Assembly (NCBI GenBank): GCA_037044905.1
Contig: JBAOKB010000043.1
Location: 1 to 64,000, forward strand
Reading direction: 5' to 3'
Length of the DNA stretch: 64,000 nucleotides
Source of the DNA: Hortaea werneckii
Lineage: Eukaryota > Ascomycota > Dothideomycetes > Mycosphaerellales > Teratosphaeriaceae
Shown: positions 43,617 to 54,286 of the stretch, piece by piece
Numbering within the stretch: the stretch's first letter is position 1
How the letters are laid out: each line of letters starts with the position of its first letter
Position numbers and translations under genes: made by a program
Notes under the pieces: model-generated
The model's database searches: none
What the model saw: only the letters and a program-made list of their open reading frames with translations
What the model was told of the DNA's origin: nothing

Positions 43617-44439
43617 CTATGGCCTTTGCCACCTCAAGCTCGCCTGGGAAAGAAGCAACTCCGTGGCATACGTGGTCTCAAAGATCTCGTCGGCAAGATC
43701 TTTCCAGCCCTTGCAATTGGTAGCGCCCTGGAAGAATCTCACATACTCCCAGTAATCTGGGTACCAGCCGCTGTATTCCATATCGATAATTGCGTAGAGT
43801 CGATGGTCTTTGATGAAAATATTGGGCGGCATGAGGTCCCCATGCGTGAACACAAGGCGACTTTGGGTTGGTAGACCTTCGGAGAAAAGTCGACGAATCC
43901 CTCTTGGTGTGGTGCCAACCAGGTCATAAGCGAAATTATTGAACGCAGCTTCGCTCTCGAAAGGTCCACCGATCGAGCTGGTGTACACACGAGGAAGATG
44001 AAGCGGGCCTCCACAACCACCGATGGAATCGCGAGAGTGCTGGCGCATCGTTGTAATAATGTTTCGGAGCTCTCGCGCAATAGCAAGCCGTTGTTCAGAA
44101 GAGAGATCCGGCCATGCATCTTCCAGGCAAACGGCGTCAATATATTCCATCGTTATGGTGTGACCTTTCTCGGCATCTGAAATATCAAGCACCCGCGGCA
44201 CAGGAAGGCCAATATCACGAGCGAATATCAATGCATTTCCCTCTTCCCTTCGAACTCTCGACCCAGACTTCTTGACAATGTCGTTGAAGCGGGTGACCTG
44301 ACAGCTTTTGCCGCCATCTAATAACACGATTCCTAAGGGGCTTGTCAGGCAAGTAAGTCAAACAGGCTTTAGCGACTAACCTTCGGCCGTAGGCTGAGAT
44401 CCATCTGGACTTGGAGCCTTCGTTGCCATCGATGCTCAT
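43617..44439 (-). CDS. Aminoglycoside phosphotransferase (APH)-like kinase
   Basis: Two exons, 44381-44439 and 43617-44340, give 260 aa. The junction yields ISAYGRSPLGIVLLDGGKS. The kinase-like core has VRREEGNALIFARD (glutamate of the small lobe), VFTHGDLMPPNIFI as the catalytic Brenner-type loop, and IIDMEYSGWYPDYWEY as the metal-binding loop; all key residues are intact. Fungal genomes carry many such APH-domain proteins; they phosphorylate small molecules or are of unknown function and do not imply antibiotic resistance. Likely cytosolic. The small lobe is short for the family. Confidence 0.87.
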
Positions 44440-45049
44440 CAGGCTCGAGTTTTTGTGCAGCCACGAACAACAAATCAGAGGAAGCTGAGGTTACCCAGTA
44501 GCAAGATGGCAGAAGTCGATGTCTTGATTACTAATCGAACATTGCTCCAGCGGGGATTGCGTAGCATAGCATCGTGAAACATGGCTTCATTCGCCTCTAG
44601 AATGAGTTGCTTACTTGGACGAGACTATAGAACGACCTGTATAGTATCTAGGTAGGGCGCCTGATTGTGGCGTCAAAGAGCATTACTACAACCTTAGATC
44701 GTCCGCAGGCGCAACTGTATGCTCTCGATCACCGTTCCTTCTCATAATTTCGTTGGAGTCTCTACGTGAGAAGTCGCATGGAGCACCAAAAGACCAGTAT
44801 TTGGCATGTATATGTTGAGCTTTTTCAGAAGCATTTCGACTAGCTGCCACTCTTCCCCAAAGTTGGAAAATGTAGTCGGCCTCGATAGAAAAGCATGCCA
44901 TAGCTCGTCACGTTGCTCTGTCTGATTCGCCGTGGAGGCAAAGTCGCGGGACACAGCCAGACATTAAGCCATGGGACAGAGAAAGCGTATGTCTCTTAAG
45001 TGATGGATTCTTTGGAATGACACCCATTAGAAGTCTCGGATAGTCTGCC
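44440..45049. other. Intergenic stretch, no gene seen
   Basis: About 600 nt upstream of the APH-like gene and downstream of the hydrolase. Only short overlapping ORFs. Confidence 0.4.
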
Positions 45050-46159
45050 TCACATTTTACTTTCGTAGCCACTGCGCGACTTCTCGCCAGCCATGACTTC
45101 ACATATCCACCTCTCAGCCTCCTTGCGCATCCGCGCAGAGAACTCATGTCGTGCTTCCGGGTCGATGATATCCTCTACTTCCACCCCGCTATCTCGAGAC
45201 CAGCCGTAGACAGGATCGACGGCTTTCTTCAGCCAAGTGAGGAAGGGCTCGCCGCATGCCGGAGGGACAAGTTTGTCTTTACCACCTCCCATGACGAGGA
45301 TCTTCTTGCCACCTAGCCTGTTGTTTAGCAGAGGTCGGAGGCGTGCTTGTTCCGCTACAGACGGCATGTGTAGATGATCGTCGCCTGTGACTGTGTCCAA
45401 CTCGCCTAGGAAAACGCCGGCTGGATCGTAAGCCTCGACAGATGAGATGAGAGACGCTGGGAAGTCGTTTGAGCCGAGGAAGTTACGGCCAGGAGGATCG
45501 CTATCAGTGGTTGTTGGTAGCTTACTGCGGATAGCTCGATCGGTCATTAAGCGAACGTAGTCAGGACAGCCGATGACCACAATCCCCGCCGTCACCCTTG
45601 GTTCGCTGACCAGGATTTGCCACGTTGCGTGTCCGCCTAAGCTGACACCCGCACATAGGTGCTCGGAAAGTTTAAAAGGCAAGTATTGCGGAAGTTGGGT
45701 GATGAGGACGGAGAGATCGGAAGCTGTGCCAGAATAGAGGTTGAACATGTCCTGGCCGTGGGTTGGATTACCTTGCTTCCAGCTCACATTGGCTCTATCG
45801 TCTATCATTCGGCTACCGTGGTTTCGCTGGTCGAAGCAAATACATATGAGACCTTTTTGCCGGTATTGACGCCGGCCGTTCCAAGCATTGAGTAGACTCG
45901 CAGCAGTGTATGCCATACTGTCTTGCGTATCCCCTCTGCCGTGAAGGAGCCATAAGCACGTCACGTGCGAGGCATCTGAAGCAAGTTCTTGCAAGCCATA
46001 GACTGTCAACAGGATTCCGGCGATGTTCATGCGTTTCCACGATACGGGTTTGACGTCGGCAAATGCTGCGTGGGTTCCAGGAAGTGGGGATTCGAATGGC
46101 GAAAGGCTCGAATGGAGCTGAAGGGCATGGGCCCAGGTGAACGTGCTACTTCCTGCCAT
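45050..46159 (-). CDS. Alpha/beta hydrolase (putative serine esterase/peptidase)
   Basis: Single exon, 369 aa from ATG 46159. It has an oxyanion-type LLHGRGDTQD after the third strand, DQRNHGSR, the nucleophile elbow CAGVSLGGHATW (Ser), an Asp in MGGGKDKLVPP and a His in PEARHEFSARM, so a full catalytic triad is present. The C-terminus ends SKM, which matches the PTS1 consensus and may send it to peroxisomes. No signal peptide. The exact family and substrate are unknown; similar fungal proteins are annotated only as alpha/beta hydrolases. Confidence 0.85.
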   Translation of the reverse strand: MAGSSTFTWAHALQLHSSLSPFESPLPGTHAAFADVKPVSWKRMNIAGILLTVYGLQELASDASHVTCLWLLHGRGDTQDSMAYTAASLLNAWNGRRQYRQKGLICICFDQRNHGSRMIDDRANVSWKQGNPTHGQDMFNLYSGTASDLSVLITQLPQYLPFKLSEHLCAGVSLGGHATWQILVSEPRVTAGIVVIGCPDYVRLMTDRAIRSKLPTTTDSDPPGRNFLGSNDFPASLISSVEAYDPAGVFLGELDTVTGDDHLHMPSVAEQARLRPLLNNRLGGKKILVMGGGKDKLVPPACGEPFLTWLKKAVDPVYGWSRDSGVEVEDIIDPEARHEFSARMRKEAERWICEVMAGEKSRSGYESKM

Positions 46160-47046
46160 GTCGATGATAGCTGCGCCTCAATTACCTTCCAGTGTTTGAT
46201 TCATTCTCCAGTTTTGTTTTGGTGACATCTATAACCTCTAGGTGAAGTCCATCTTTCGTCGTGGGTGGGACCGATCTCGGACCGAGGTCTCCGTCCGTGT
46301 TGCCATCAGTCAAACTTCCAATTCTGAACGACCTCAAGCAACACTGTTGGGGGTTTATCGTCTCTATTCAAGACCAGGAAAACCCGAAGAGGAAAAAAGA
46401 AAAAAAAAACCACTTCGGCATATGCTTCACACTGATTCTAGTTAATGTGTCAACTCCATGGAGCAAACCATAGACGTCCTCGTACGGCGACATCTTGATG
46501 ATAAACTCAAGCTTCCCACACTCTGGCCGCGCAGCATCGAGGCCGCAAACCAAGCTGACGTGAGACATCCAGAAGACGGGCACATCCCATGGCTCAAGCA
46601 TGGCCATTGTTGCAGCTGCAGCTGACTGTCAGCATCAATTTCCAGGGCACGTATGCAGATTGGTTCGAGTAGTTATTGAGAGAAGCCTGCTCGCGGCAAT
46701 TGGTTCTGGCCGGCCCCATCTCACTCCTTGGAAGCCTTTTGATGACATGCGTAACGTCGGACACAACGCTGAGATGCAAAGTGGTCCTAACTCCGCCGAG
46801 CGCGGTGCCATGACACCCCAGATCGCCACCGCCATTGGTTTCGTGAGACGGCCAGGAATCCTTCTGGGGCTTTAAGAGGTCCTAAGTCCGCGAGCGTGCA
46901 TGATCTCTTCTACTTGCATACCTCTTCTCAGCTCAGCCCCTCCAGAGATTTCTAGCTGGCGATTGATGATAATCAGTCCTTGTCTACTTACGTTGCTATC
47001 GAAGTAGGACTGAACTCCCATCCATCAATTCTTCCACAGAGACGCA
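46160..47046. promoter_or_regulatory. Divergent intergenic region between hydrolase and SDR genes
   Basis: About 890 nt separating two divergent start codons. It contains A-rich runs near 46390-46412 and no supported gene. Confidence 0.4.
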
Positions 47047-48057
47047 ATGCCACAACTCGTTTGGTTCGTAACAGGCTGTAGCACCGGATTCGGGGCCGAA
47101 TTTGCTAAAGCCATTCTCGCCAAAGGGGACTATGTCATTGCTACGGCACGAAAGGTCGAGAGCTTAGACGATCTGAAGGCCATGGGCGCCGCTACAATGC
47201 AAATGGACGTCAATGAACCATCCTCGAGTATCAAACAAAAGATTCAAGAGGCTTTGGGGATCTACGGCCGCATCGACGTTCTGCTTTCAAATGCGGGATA
47301 TGCTGAGTTTGACCCCGTCGAACATCTTGCGCAAGTCTCTTCTAGAACCGAATTTGGATGAGGCACGGCTGATAGGACTTTTCAGGCTCACCGACACGCT
47401 TTCGGAGACTCTTCAGACAAACACAGTGGCGACAGTCAAGCTCATAGCTGCTTTGATGCCACACTGGCGGGAGCAGAAGAGCGGCTACATGGTGGTGAAC
47501 AGCTCCATCAGCGCATGGTGGGAGATCGCACCTGGACTAGGAAGCTACGGTGCCTCCAAAGGCGCACTTGATCGTAAGTCGACTTCGTACCTTCCAATAA
47601 AGTGATTGGTATTGTGAGAAAGGGCAAAGCTAGAACCAAAGACTCACACTACCCTCCAGAGCTCCTGAAGACCTTCGTAGCCGAATTGAAAACCGAAGGA
47701 ATAGATTACATCAAAACTCTGATCATCAACCCGGGGTACTTCGTAAGCGAAGTCGCCAAACCCCAAAAGCACGAGAGGGCCTTGGGCGCCGATTGGGGCG
47801 AATATCCAGCGTTGAAGAAGATTTGTACCGACTTAGTCCCCACCCTCCATGGCAATCAGCCTGGCGATACCGCCAAAGCGGCTCGACTCGTTATCGACCT
47901 TGTGAAGGGTGAAGGGGTAGGACAGGGAAGAGAGCTCCCGCTCGCTTTGCCGATTGGGAATGATGCGTTCGTGAAGATTAAGGAGCAGACCGAAGCGACG
48001 TTGAAGATGCTTGAAGAGTGGGAAGATGTTATTCGATCGACTGATCGGCAGGTGTAA
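47047..48057 (+). CDS. Short-chain dehydrogenase/reductase with a GC-AG intron
   Basis: Three exons (47047-47330, 47386-47573, 47660-48057) give 289 aa. The cofactor loop is VTGCSTGFGAEFAKAIL, followed by ATARK, which favours NADP(H), and by LSNAGYAEF (the NAG motif). The active site has VVNSSIS and YGASKGAL, the Ser and Tyr-x3-Lys of classical SDRs. The frame is kept only if intron 1 uses a GC donor (GCAAGT at 47331) with a normal CAG acceptor; GCAAGT is the known consensus of the minor GC-AG introns. The C-terminal third resembles the fungal retinol-dehydrogenase-like group. The substrate is unknown. Confidence 0.85.
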
Positions 48058-49862
48058 GGCGTGGTAGTTATCAAGCTGATGACCGATCCGAAAAGCATTC
48101 TGGATCTCTGGACCATTCAGGAGAGTTACCACCGGTTTCTCTCACTTCTAATAGGACTTCGAAAGGGGGTTTGAGTTGTTGCGCCTGACGTAGGCAGAAG
48201 GGATTTTCCTGAGTTTACTGCTCTGCTCCATCGCCTTCTGACTCACTTCCGTCATTTGAATTGCCATGAAGTCTCATCGAGGTCAGTTTATTAGCTGAAG
48301 GAAGACGTTTGCAGACCGCCCCAGAAAAGGCTTCAGAGAATCTCCATTTTAGTGCAGAATCTTCACCCTTCGGCGGGCACATTATACAACTCATTGTCAC
48401 GTATTAATCGTCTCTCATAACGTTAATGCTCTCTAGGAATGTTCGTGGCGCTGGGGGTTCTTATCGATGCTCTTCATAATCTCAACATGCAGTCACTCCT
48501 TCATTTTGGGCTGATTTTCTTAATAACTTACGCCAAGGCCATCATAATCAGACATTTGTGTAGCATAGTGACCGGACACAGAACCCGACATTTCCCCTCC
48601 TCTTCTACTTCGAGAACAGGTCAGTAGAGGTCTATTCAGAAGACCTATGGAACCACAAATTCCATCTGCCCATTTCGTCTATGGAAAGGCCATTTGTATC
48701 ATCACACAGAGAGATGAAAGAAGTACTAGAGAGAAAACGAAAGTCAGAGAGACAGAACGAGCGCGACAGCGAGGGGAAGGGAGTCAGTCCGGCAATAACA
48801 TCGATCTTGGAACGTCGCCCTCAAAGCCAGCCCCTCATCATTTACCTATCTCGCAGAGAGCCTCATTTCTCCGATGCACTCATCCCCATCCCTCAGTAGC
48901 CAGACGAGACCCACCATCTTTATCATTCGCTCCAGAATGTGTGGCCCGACGCAAACATTCGACGATGGAGGGAGGGTACGGAGGGGGGTGGAGGGGGGGA
49001 TAAATAATGGGAGGAAAGCAAGTTTCGAGCCCCGGGAGAAAAAGGCAACTCCTTCTACTTCCTCGTTCACTCCTCTTTACCGTCTAATGGGGGGAATATG
49101 CGACATCCATAGCAAAGGGAGAAAGGAAAAAGGAGAGAATGAGCTATGCCTCCACAGCAAGAGAACTACTCCATCGAAGGGTATCACCTTCTGAAGACCG
49201 CCTTGCGAGGGAGAGACAAAGAAGCAAAGAGGGAAGGGTGGGGGAAGTGGGAACTGCAAAAAAAGAAAAAAAAAAACCAGAATCAAAGGAGCAAGGCCAA
49301 AAAGCTCATCCATATTCGTTAGATTCTCTTCCTTGCAGCAAGGTATGAGTAAGTATGCACCAAAATCCCACAACCAACCCACGAGGGGAAGCGCTTTAGT
49401 CGAAGTAGGGGCCTGACCGGTCCGGACCTGGAGGGGTGGAGGGTCGCCGAAAAATGGAACCAAAGCCTCAGTCCAGAGATTCCCATCCTTGAATCTCGGT
49501 CCTTCAAACCCTCCTCCCCTTCCCACCCCCCTGCCCCGCCCATCTTTCTTCAATACGGATAGTGCGAATCATCAACTTCATATCAAACCCCCAGAGAGAA
49601 AAAAAAAAAACCAAAAAAAATACGCCGACCCAATGCACGCAATGCCAAAAGCGTCAAGCAAGCCATCATATGCGGAGGTCGAAAAGACCGGGAATCGCTC
49701 TCATCACGGTCAAGGAAAGAGAATTCCTCCCCCATCCCCCACTCCCAAAAAAACCATTTCCCCTCTTTCCTAATCCCATTTCAAAAAAATCCAACCACCA
49801 CCACCACCATCACCACCACCACACCAAAACAGACTCAGCAACCTTCCCCTCCCTTTTTCCTT
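48058..49862. other. 1.8-kb non-coding, low-complexity region
   Basis: Convergent spacer between the SDR and chitin synthase stops. The right half is rich in homopurine and C/A runs. Many overlapping short ORFs with biased composition look like artefacts. No RNA gene recognised. Confidence 0.45.
49795..49824. repeat. CCA microsatellite
   Basis: About nine CCA/TCA units just beyond the chitin synthase stop codon, probably in the 3' untranslated region. Confidence 0.75.
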
Positions 49863-52800
49863 TTAAACCCCCCTAAAAACCCTAACAACCAAGAACCAAC
49901 ACGCGCCGGCAAACCTCACCACCGCGAGACCCGCAACACTATAAAGGACAACACCCATGTAGATCGTACTCCGTTCGTCCTCTGCAGTCGAGGTATTCGC
50001 ATCATCGGACAACACACCGCCAGCATTCGTGACCACAGCCGCAACGGCCAGATTACAGAACATCCAGGCCAAGACGACGGCGGAGCGGAAGCCCTTGTAG
50101 TAATCCTCATGTTTAGTCTGTTCATTGACCGATCTCTCAGGGGGTTGGAATTTGGAGGCGAAAGTGCGGAGTTCGGATTCATACTGGGTATTCAGATCGG
50201 CGTCGTCGGTGGGGATAGCGACGTCGACTTTGCCACCCGGTTTGAGGTTGGCGGCGGGGAGTTTCTCGGGCTTGTCGTCGCCTTTGGTGCCCCAGGTGAT
50301 GTCGTGGGTGTTGCAGAAGGCGTAGACGTTGAGGATGTTGATGTAGGTCGGGGTGAGGAGGAGGTATTGCAGGAAGCAGGTGAACATGTGCCAGGGGTCG
50401 AAGAAGAGGATGGAGGAGATGAGGTAGAGGAGCCAGGTGGAGCACATGGAGACGATGAGGGTGCGGAAGAGTTTGTTGGTGAAGAGCTGGGCGAAGGAGA
50501 AGCCGTTCTCGGAGACTTGTTGTTGGACGGATTTGACGGTGATGAAGATGGAGGCGAAGAGGAGGTAGGACATGAGGATGGCCCAGAAGTAGACTTGGGT
50601 CATGTAGAATTTGTTGGAGCCTTGGGGTCGGTTGCCGAGGGCGAGGACGAAGCAGGTGACGAGGATGGCGATGTAGAGCCATTCGAAGATGACGGCGAGG
50701 ATGAAGCCGGCGGTGCCGAGGAGGTTATCGCCGGAGAGGGAGACGGTTAGGATGCGGAAGACGAGGAAGAAGTTGCCCTGTTAGTGAAGACCACGGTCAG
50801 CATAGTTCTGTCGTCCTGTTCCATTCGCACCTCCTCTGTCTTCAATGACTCTTTTGCAATGGATAGACAACTTACAATAGCAAACCAAGCGAACAACATA
50901 TTAACCGCCTGATAGATAAACTCAAAGACAAAAGCCGCCTTGCGCAGGGCACTATGATGACTCCGCCAGATCTGATAGAAATGCGCGAGGCCGTACACGG
51001 CGGCGAAGAAACTGCCGTTCAACCAACGACGGCGCTGCAGGATGAAATCGGCCATTTCCGTCGGGACATCCGTCTCGCCCGTCGCGGACTTGACATACTG
51101 CAAGATCCAGGAACAATTCCGTTTAGCGACGAGCTCGAAACACAAAATGCGGTCTTCGGCGAGATACATGTTGGCGGTGAAGATACCGGCGTTAGCACCG
51201 TGCATCTTCTCACCGGCGAAGTATTTCTCCAGGGGACCCTGGCCGGTCTTGTCGTTCTGGAGGGCGACGTAACGGTAAGCGGAGAAGGCACCGGGGAGGA
51301 CGGAGATGAAACCGAAAGCGCTTTCGAGCGGCTTGTCGAGAATATTGCTCATTTTGTATTCGAAATTCTGCGCGGCGACCAAGGGGTTGACGAGTGCTTT
51401 GCCGTGGTCGAGGAGGGCTTTAATCTCGCCACAGGCGCCTAGAACATCGAAGGGGTTAGCAAACGTACTTCTTCACTCATCCTGCAACCCACGCGCAAGG
51501 AGCATTTCGGTTTCTCTTCCTCTTCTCTTTTCTATACACTTTTTTTGCCCGCCTCACTCCCTCGGAGCGATTAACAAAAAAAAAAAAAAAAAAAGCTTAC
51601 CAGCGCACATAGGCTCCCGATCAAAAGCCTTCCACAAATCATAAATACTACTCCTCCCGGGCCGGGTGCCCGCATCGATGAGGACACAAATATTCGGATC
51701 GAGGACCTCACCGAAAGCCTGGAAGAACCATCGGTGGGAATTGATCTTCTTCTGGTTCTTCTCCTTGAGACAGAACAACATCTGCACGGGCGTGGAGCCC
51801 TTCTTGACCGAAACAATCCCCTTCTTAAGCTCGAGCGTCATCTGCGTGGTGTACTCGTAGATATGGGCGGTGACATCCTCGCCGTTGACCTGCTGCTTGG
51901 CGATGCCGTCTTGGTAGACGCCCATGGCGGCGAGGACGGCGCGGGTGCGGGGGTTGATCTTGGCGCGGCCGTCGGAGACGACGCAGACGACGATTTTTTT
52001 CCAGGCTTCTTTGCCCCAGGTCTTGGAGGAGGTGCGTGAGTTCATGTACTCGATGTTCTTGATGACGCCGATCATGGTGCGGGCGAAGAGCTCGTCTTCT
52101 TCATTGTACATGGTGATGACGATGAAGAGTTCGGTGTGGCGGGGTTTGGCGAAGAGACGTTGGCGGAGGGTGAAGCGTTTGTCGTAGAATTCTGACGGGT
52201 CGCAGGTGGCGGCGGAGTAGCGCATGTGGGTGAACTCATCACGCTCAGGGGGTTGGGCGTGGGCGACCTGGTTCAGGAGGCGGGGAGGGATGGGACAGTC
52301 GAGAACGAGGTTGCCGTTGAACAGCTGGACCTCTTTGACGGTCTTCCAACGTCGGATGGGTGCGGCGGCTGGCCGTTGTTGGGCATCTGAGTAACCGCCT
52401 TCGATATCGCCAATGTCTTGTGAAGCGTCTTGCGGTGGTCCGCCTACATCGTCTGGATTGGGACCATATGCGGTGTCGGCCTGCAACATGGGTCGCATAT
52501 GATCGGCATCGTCTTGATAGTATGGATGTTGGGGTTGCTCGAAGCCGGCGAATCCCGCATGGTCCTGCACGTGGACGCCGGGTAAGGGAGTGGGTGGCTG
52601 GGCGTATAGATGATCTTGTGTCTGCTCATACTGGGGAGTCAGGCTGTACTCGCCCGTGCCGTGCATCTCGGTCTGCTGGAACGGGTTGGGGGTGTATGCA
52701 TGCTGGTGGACATCCTCGTATGCCTCGGCGTGGCCGTAGGAGCCTGTAATGTTTTCTACCGAGTATGTCGGCTGGGGTTGTAAGCGATCGGTGCTGGCGA

Positions 52801-53174
52801 ATGGACCGGGCCCAACGGGGATCTCGAGCGGAGCATCTTCGTGGACGTAAGGGCGGTCGTCAAGTTGGTATGAAGGGCTGTGATAGCGTTCGGGAGATCG
52901 GGATCGCGGGTCCATGAAGGGATTATTCGGGTCGGTCTCGTCGGGATGGAGGTTGTGGCCGTAGCCGCCTTTGCGCATGAAGAGGGAAAGATGATTAGTG
53001 GATGTCCGTCTCGTGACATGGGGGTTTGGGGGATGCGCATGGGGATGTGAATGAGCGAGTGAAGTGGGAGGAATGCAAGGGGAGCACTCGACGTCGCAGG
53101 TGTGTGTATGCGACTCGCGCGCGCAAACCTCAGGCCTGAATCGACTCACCTCCTAAAGGATTATAACCACTCAT
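49863..53174 (-). CDS. Chitin synthase, class III-like
   Basis: Four exons (53150-53174, 51601-52968, 50876-51438, 49863-50777) give 956 aa. The first exon encodes only MSGYNPLG. A Gln/Pro-rich cytosolic region follows, then LVLDCPIPPRLLNQV and YDKRFTLRQRLF, the N-terminal chitin synthase domain. The glycosyltransferase core has VVSDGRAKINPRT, DAGTRPG, AQNFEYKMSN and the product-binding QRRRW in LQRRRWLNGSFF. Several transmembrane helices fill the last 350 residues. The arrangement and local sequence match class III enzymes of filamentous fungi, which polymerise UDP-GlcNAc at the hyphal tip membrane. The intron after exon 2 starts with a 19-nt T run a few bases past the donor. Confidence 0.94.
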
Positions 53175-54286
53175 CTTCTTCTTCTGCTGCTGCTGCTGCT
53201 TCTCTCAATCGCCCAATCAACCCCGTTCCTCTACTGCCTGTACAATTCCTCTCTTTCGTTCCGGGGTAGTGACTGGGTTGTTTGATTGGGTGGTGGTGGT
53301 GGTAGTGGTGATTCGGATGTTTCAGGTAGAAGCAGTCCTGGAGTAGCAGTAGTGTCGCAGTCCCACCTACGATAAGGTAGTCGCCAACTTCTCCTTCTTG
53401 TGTTTACCGAGCGTTGCGAGGGAGCTGAGCTTCTACTCTTCTAGTGCTATAGTACTAAACTATAGTACTGCAGGGCTAGTGACGAAGCGCAGGCGATAGT
53501 AGTGGGGACGGGCGCCACACCCCGGACGCGTTGCTAGGAAATTGAGCGATCGGCTTAATAGCAACCGGGATGGGACAAGTGCGATGAAGAATCCAGCACT
53601 GTGGGTAGAGAGGGAGAGGATGTTGCGCAATTATTCTAGACAGCGTCCTTCCCGCAAGAAAAATCCAATCATCACGATGATGGCCTGGCTGGCTGACTAT
53701 GATCACGCACTCGACATGCACAGCCGCCATCAGGCCCCTCTATAGCACCGCCACGCCTCACGAAACGCGCAACCCACTGGCAACTTTCTTCCGGCTTGGA
53801 AGAGAATGTCAAGTATTTTGCTCTGCCTTGATCTGCATTCTACATTTACATCTCTATATACAAGATGACTGTACATTATATATATAGTCTTGATACGTCA
53901 TCTCCCATATCAATCATGCCCTTCTCACCTTGTGTAGACAAGCATGAATCCATCAAACACATGAGTAATGCAAAGAGTAAACAGTCGCCAGGTGCGACAG
54001 CCCCGACGGCAAAAGAGTTTGTGGCTGAAACTCCATGTCGCGCATCTTCGTTTCTCCACGCGGATCCAACCGTTCGGGGCTGTGAATTCCCACGTCATTC
54101 CGTGTTTCAGAAATAGAATCTCTCCAGGAAGAGCAGAGCAGGGCAGGCATCACTACTAGTATTCATCTTTGGACTACATGTGGCAAATGAGATTCCATGC
54201 GGCCATGGGCTGGGACCGCATAACCCTCATCCCAAGCATCATCATCATCATCACCACCCATCACTCATCCATACCATAGGTAACCA
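53175..54286. promoter_or_regulatory. Upstream region of chitin synthase
   Basis: Holds a CTG/CTT microsatellite directly beside the start codon (53175-53203; AGC/AAG repeats on the coding strand) and, near 53447-53469, two copies of CTATAGTACT 13 nt apart. The leftward gene's promoter should lie here, while the O-methyltransferase ends at its far side. No gene supported. Confidence 0.45.
53447..53469. repeat. Two-copy CTATAGTACT direct repeat in chitin synthase promoter
   Basis: Exact 10-nt copies start at 53447 and 53460, about 275 nt upstream of the chitin synthase ATG. Each unit contains the palindromes CTATAG and AGTACT. Regulatory meaning is unproven. Confidence 0.6.

Noticed and set aside
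43617..44439. Antibiotic-resistance kinase interpretation of the APH-like gene
   Set aside because: APH-domain proteins are abundant and mostly uncharacterised in filamentous fungi; the motif alone does not show aminoglycoside activity.
48647..49876. Cluster of overlapping ORFs on both strands
   Set aside because: Low-complexity purine- and C/A-rich DNA creates stop-free frames in several phases; none has a conserved-looking domain.
50109..50750. 213-aa acidic Gly/Glu/Asp-rich plus-strand ORF
   Set aside because: Antisense of the last chitin synthase exon; its composition mirrors the GC-rich codons of that gene.
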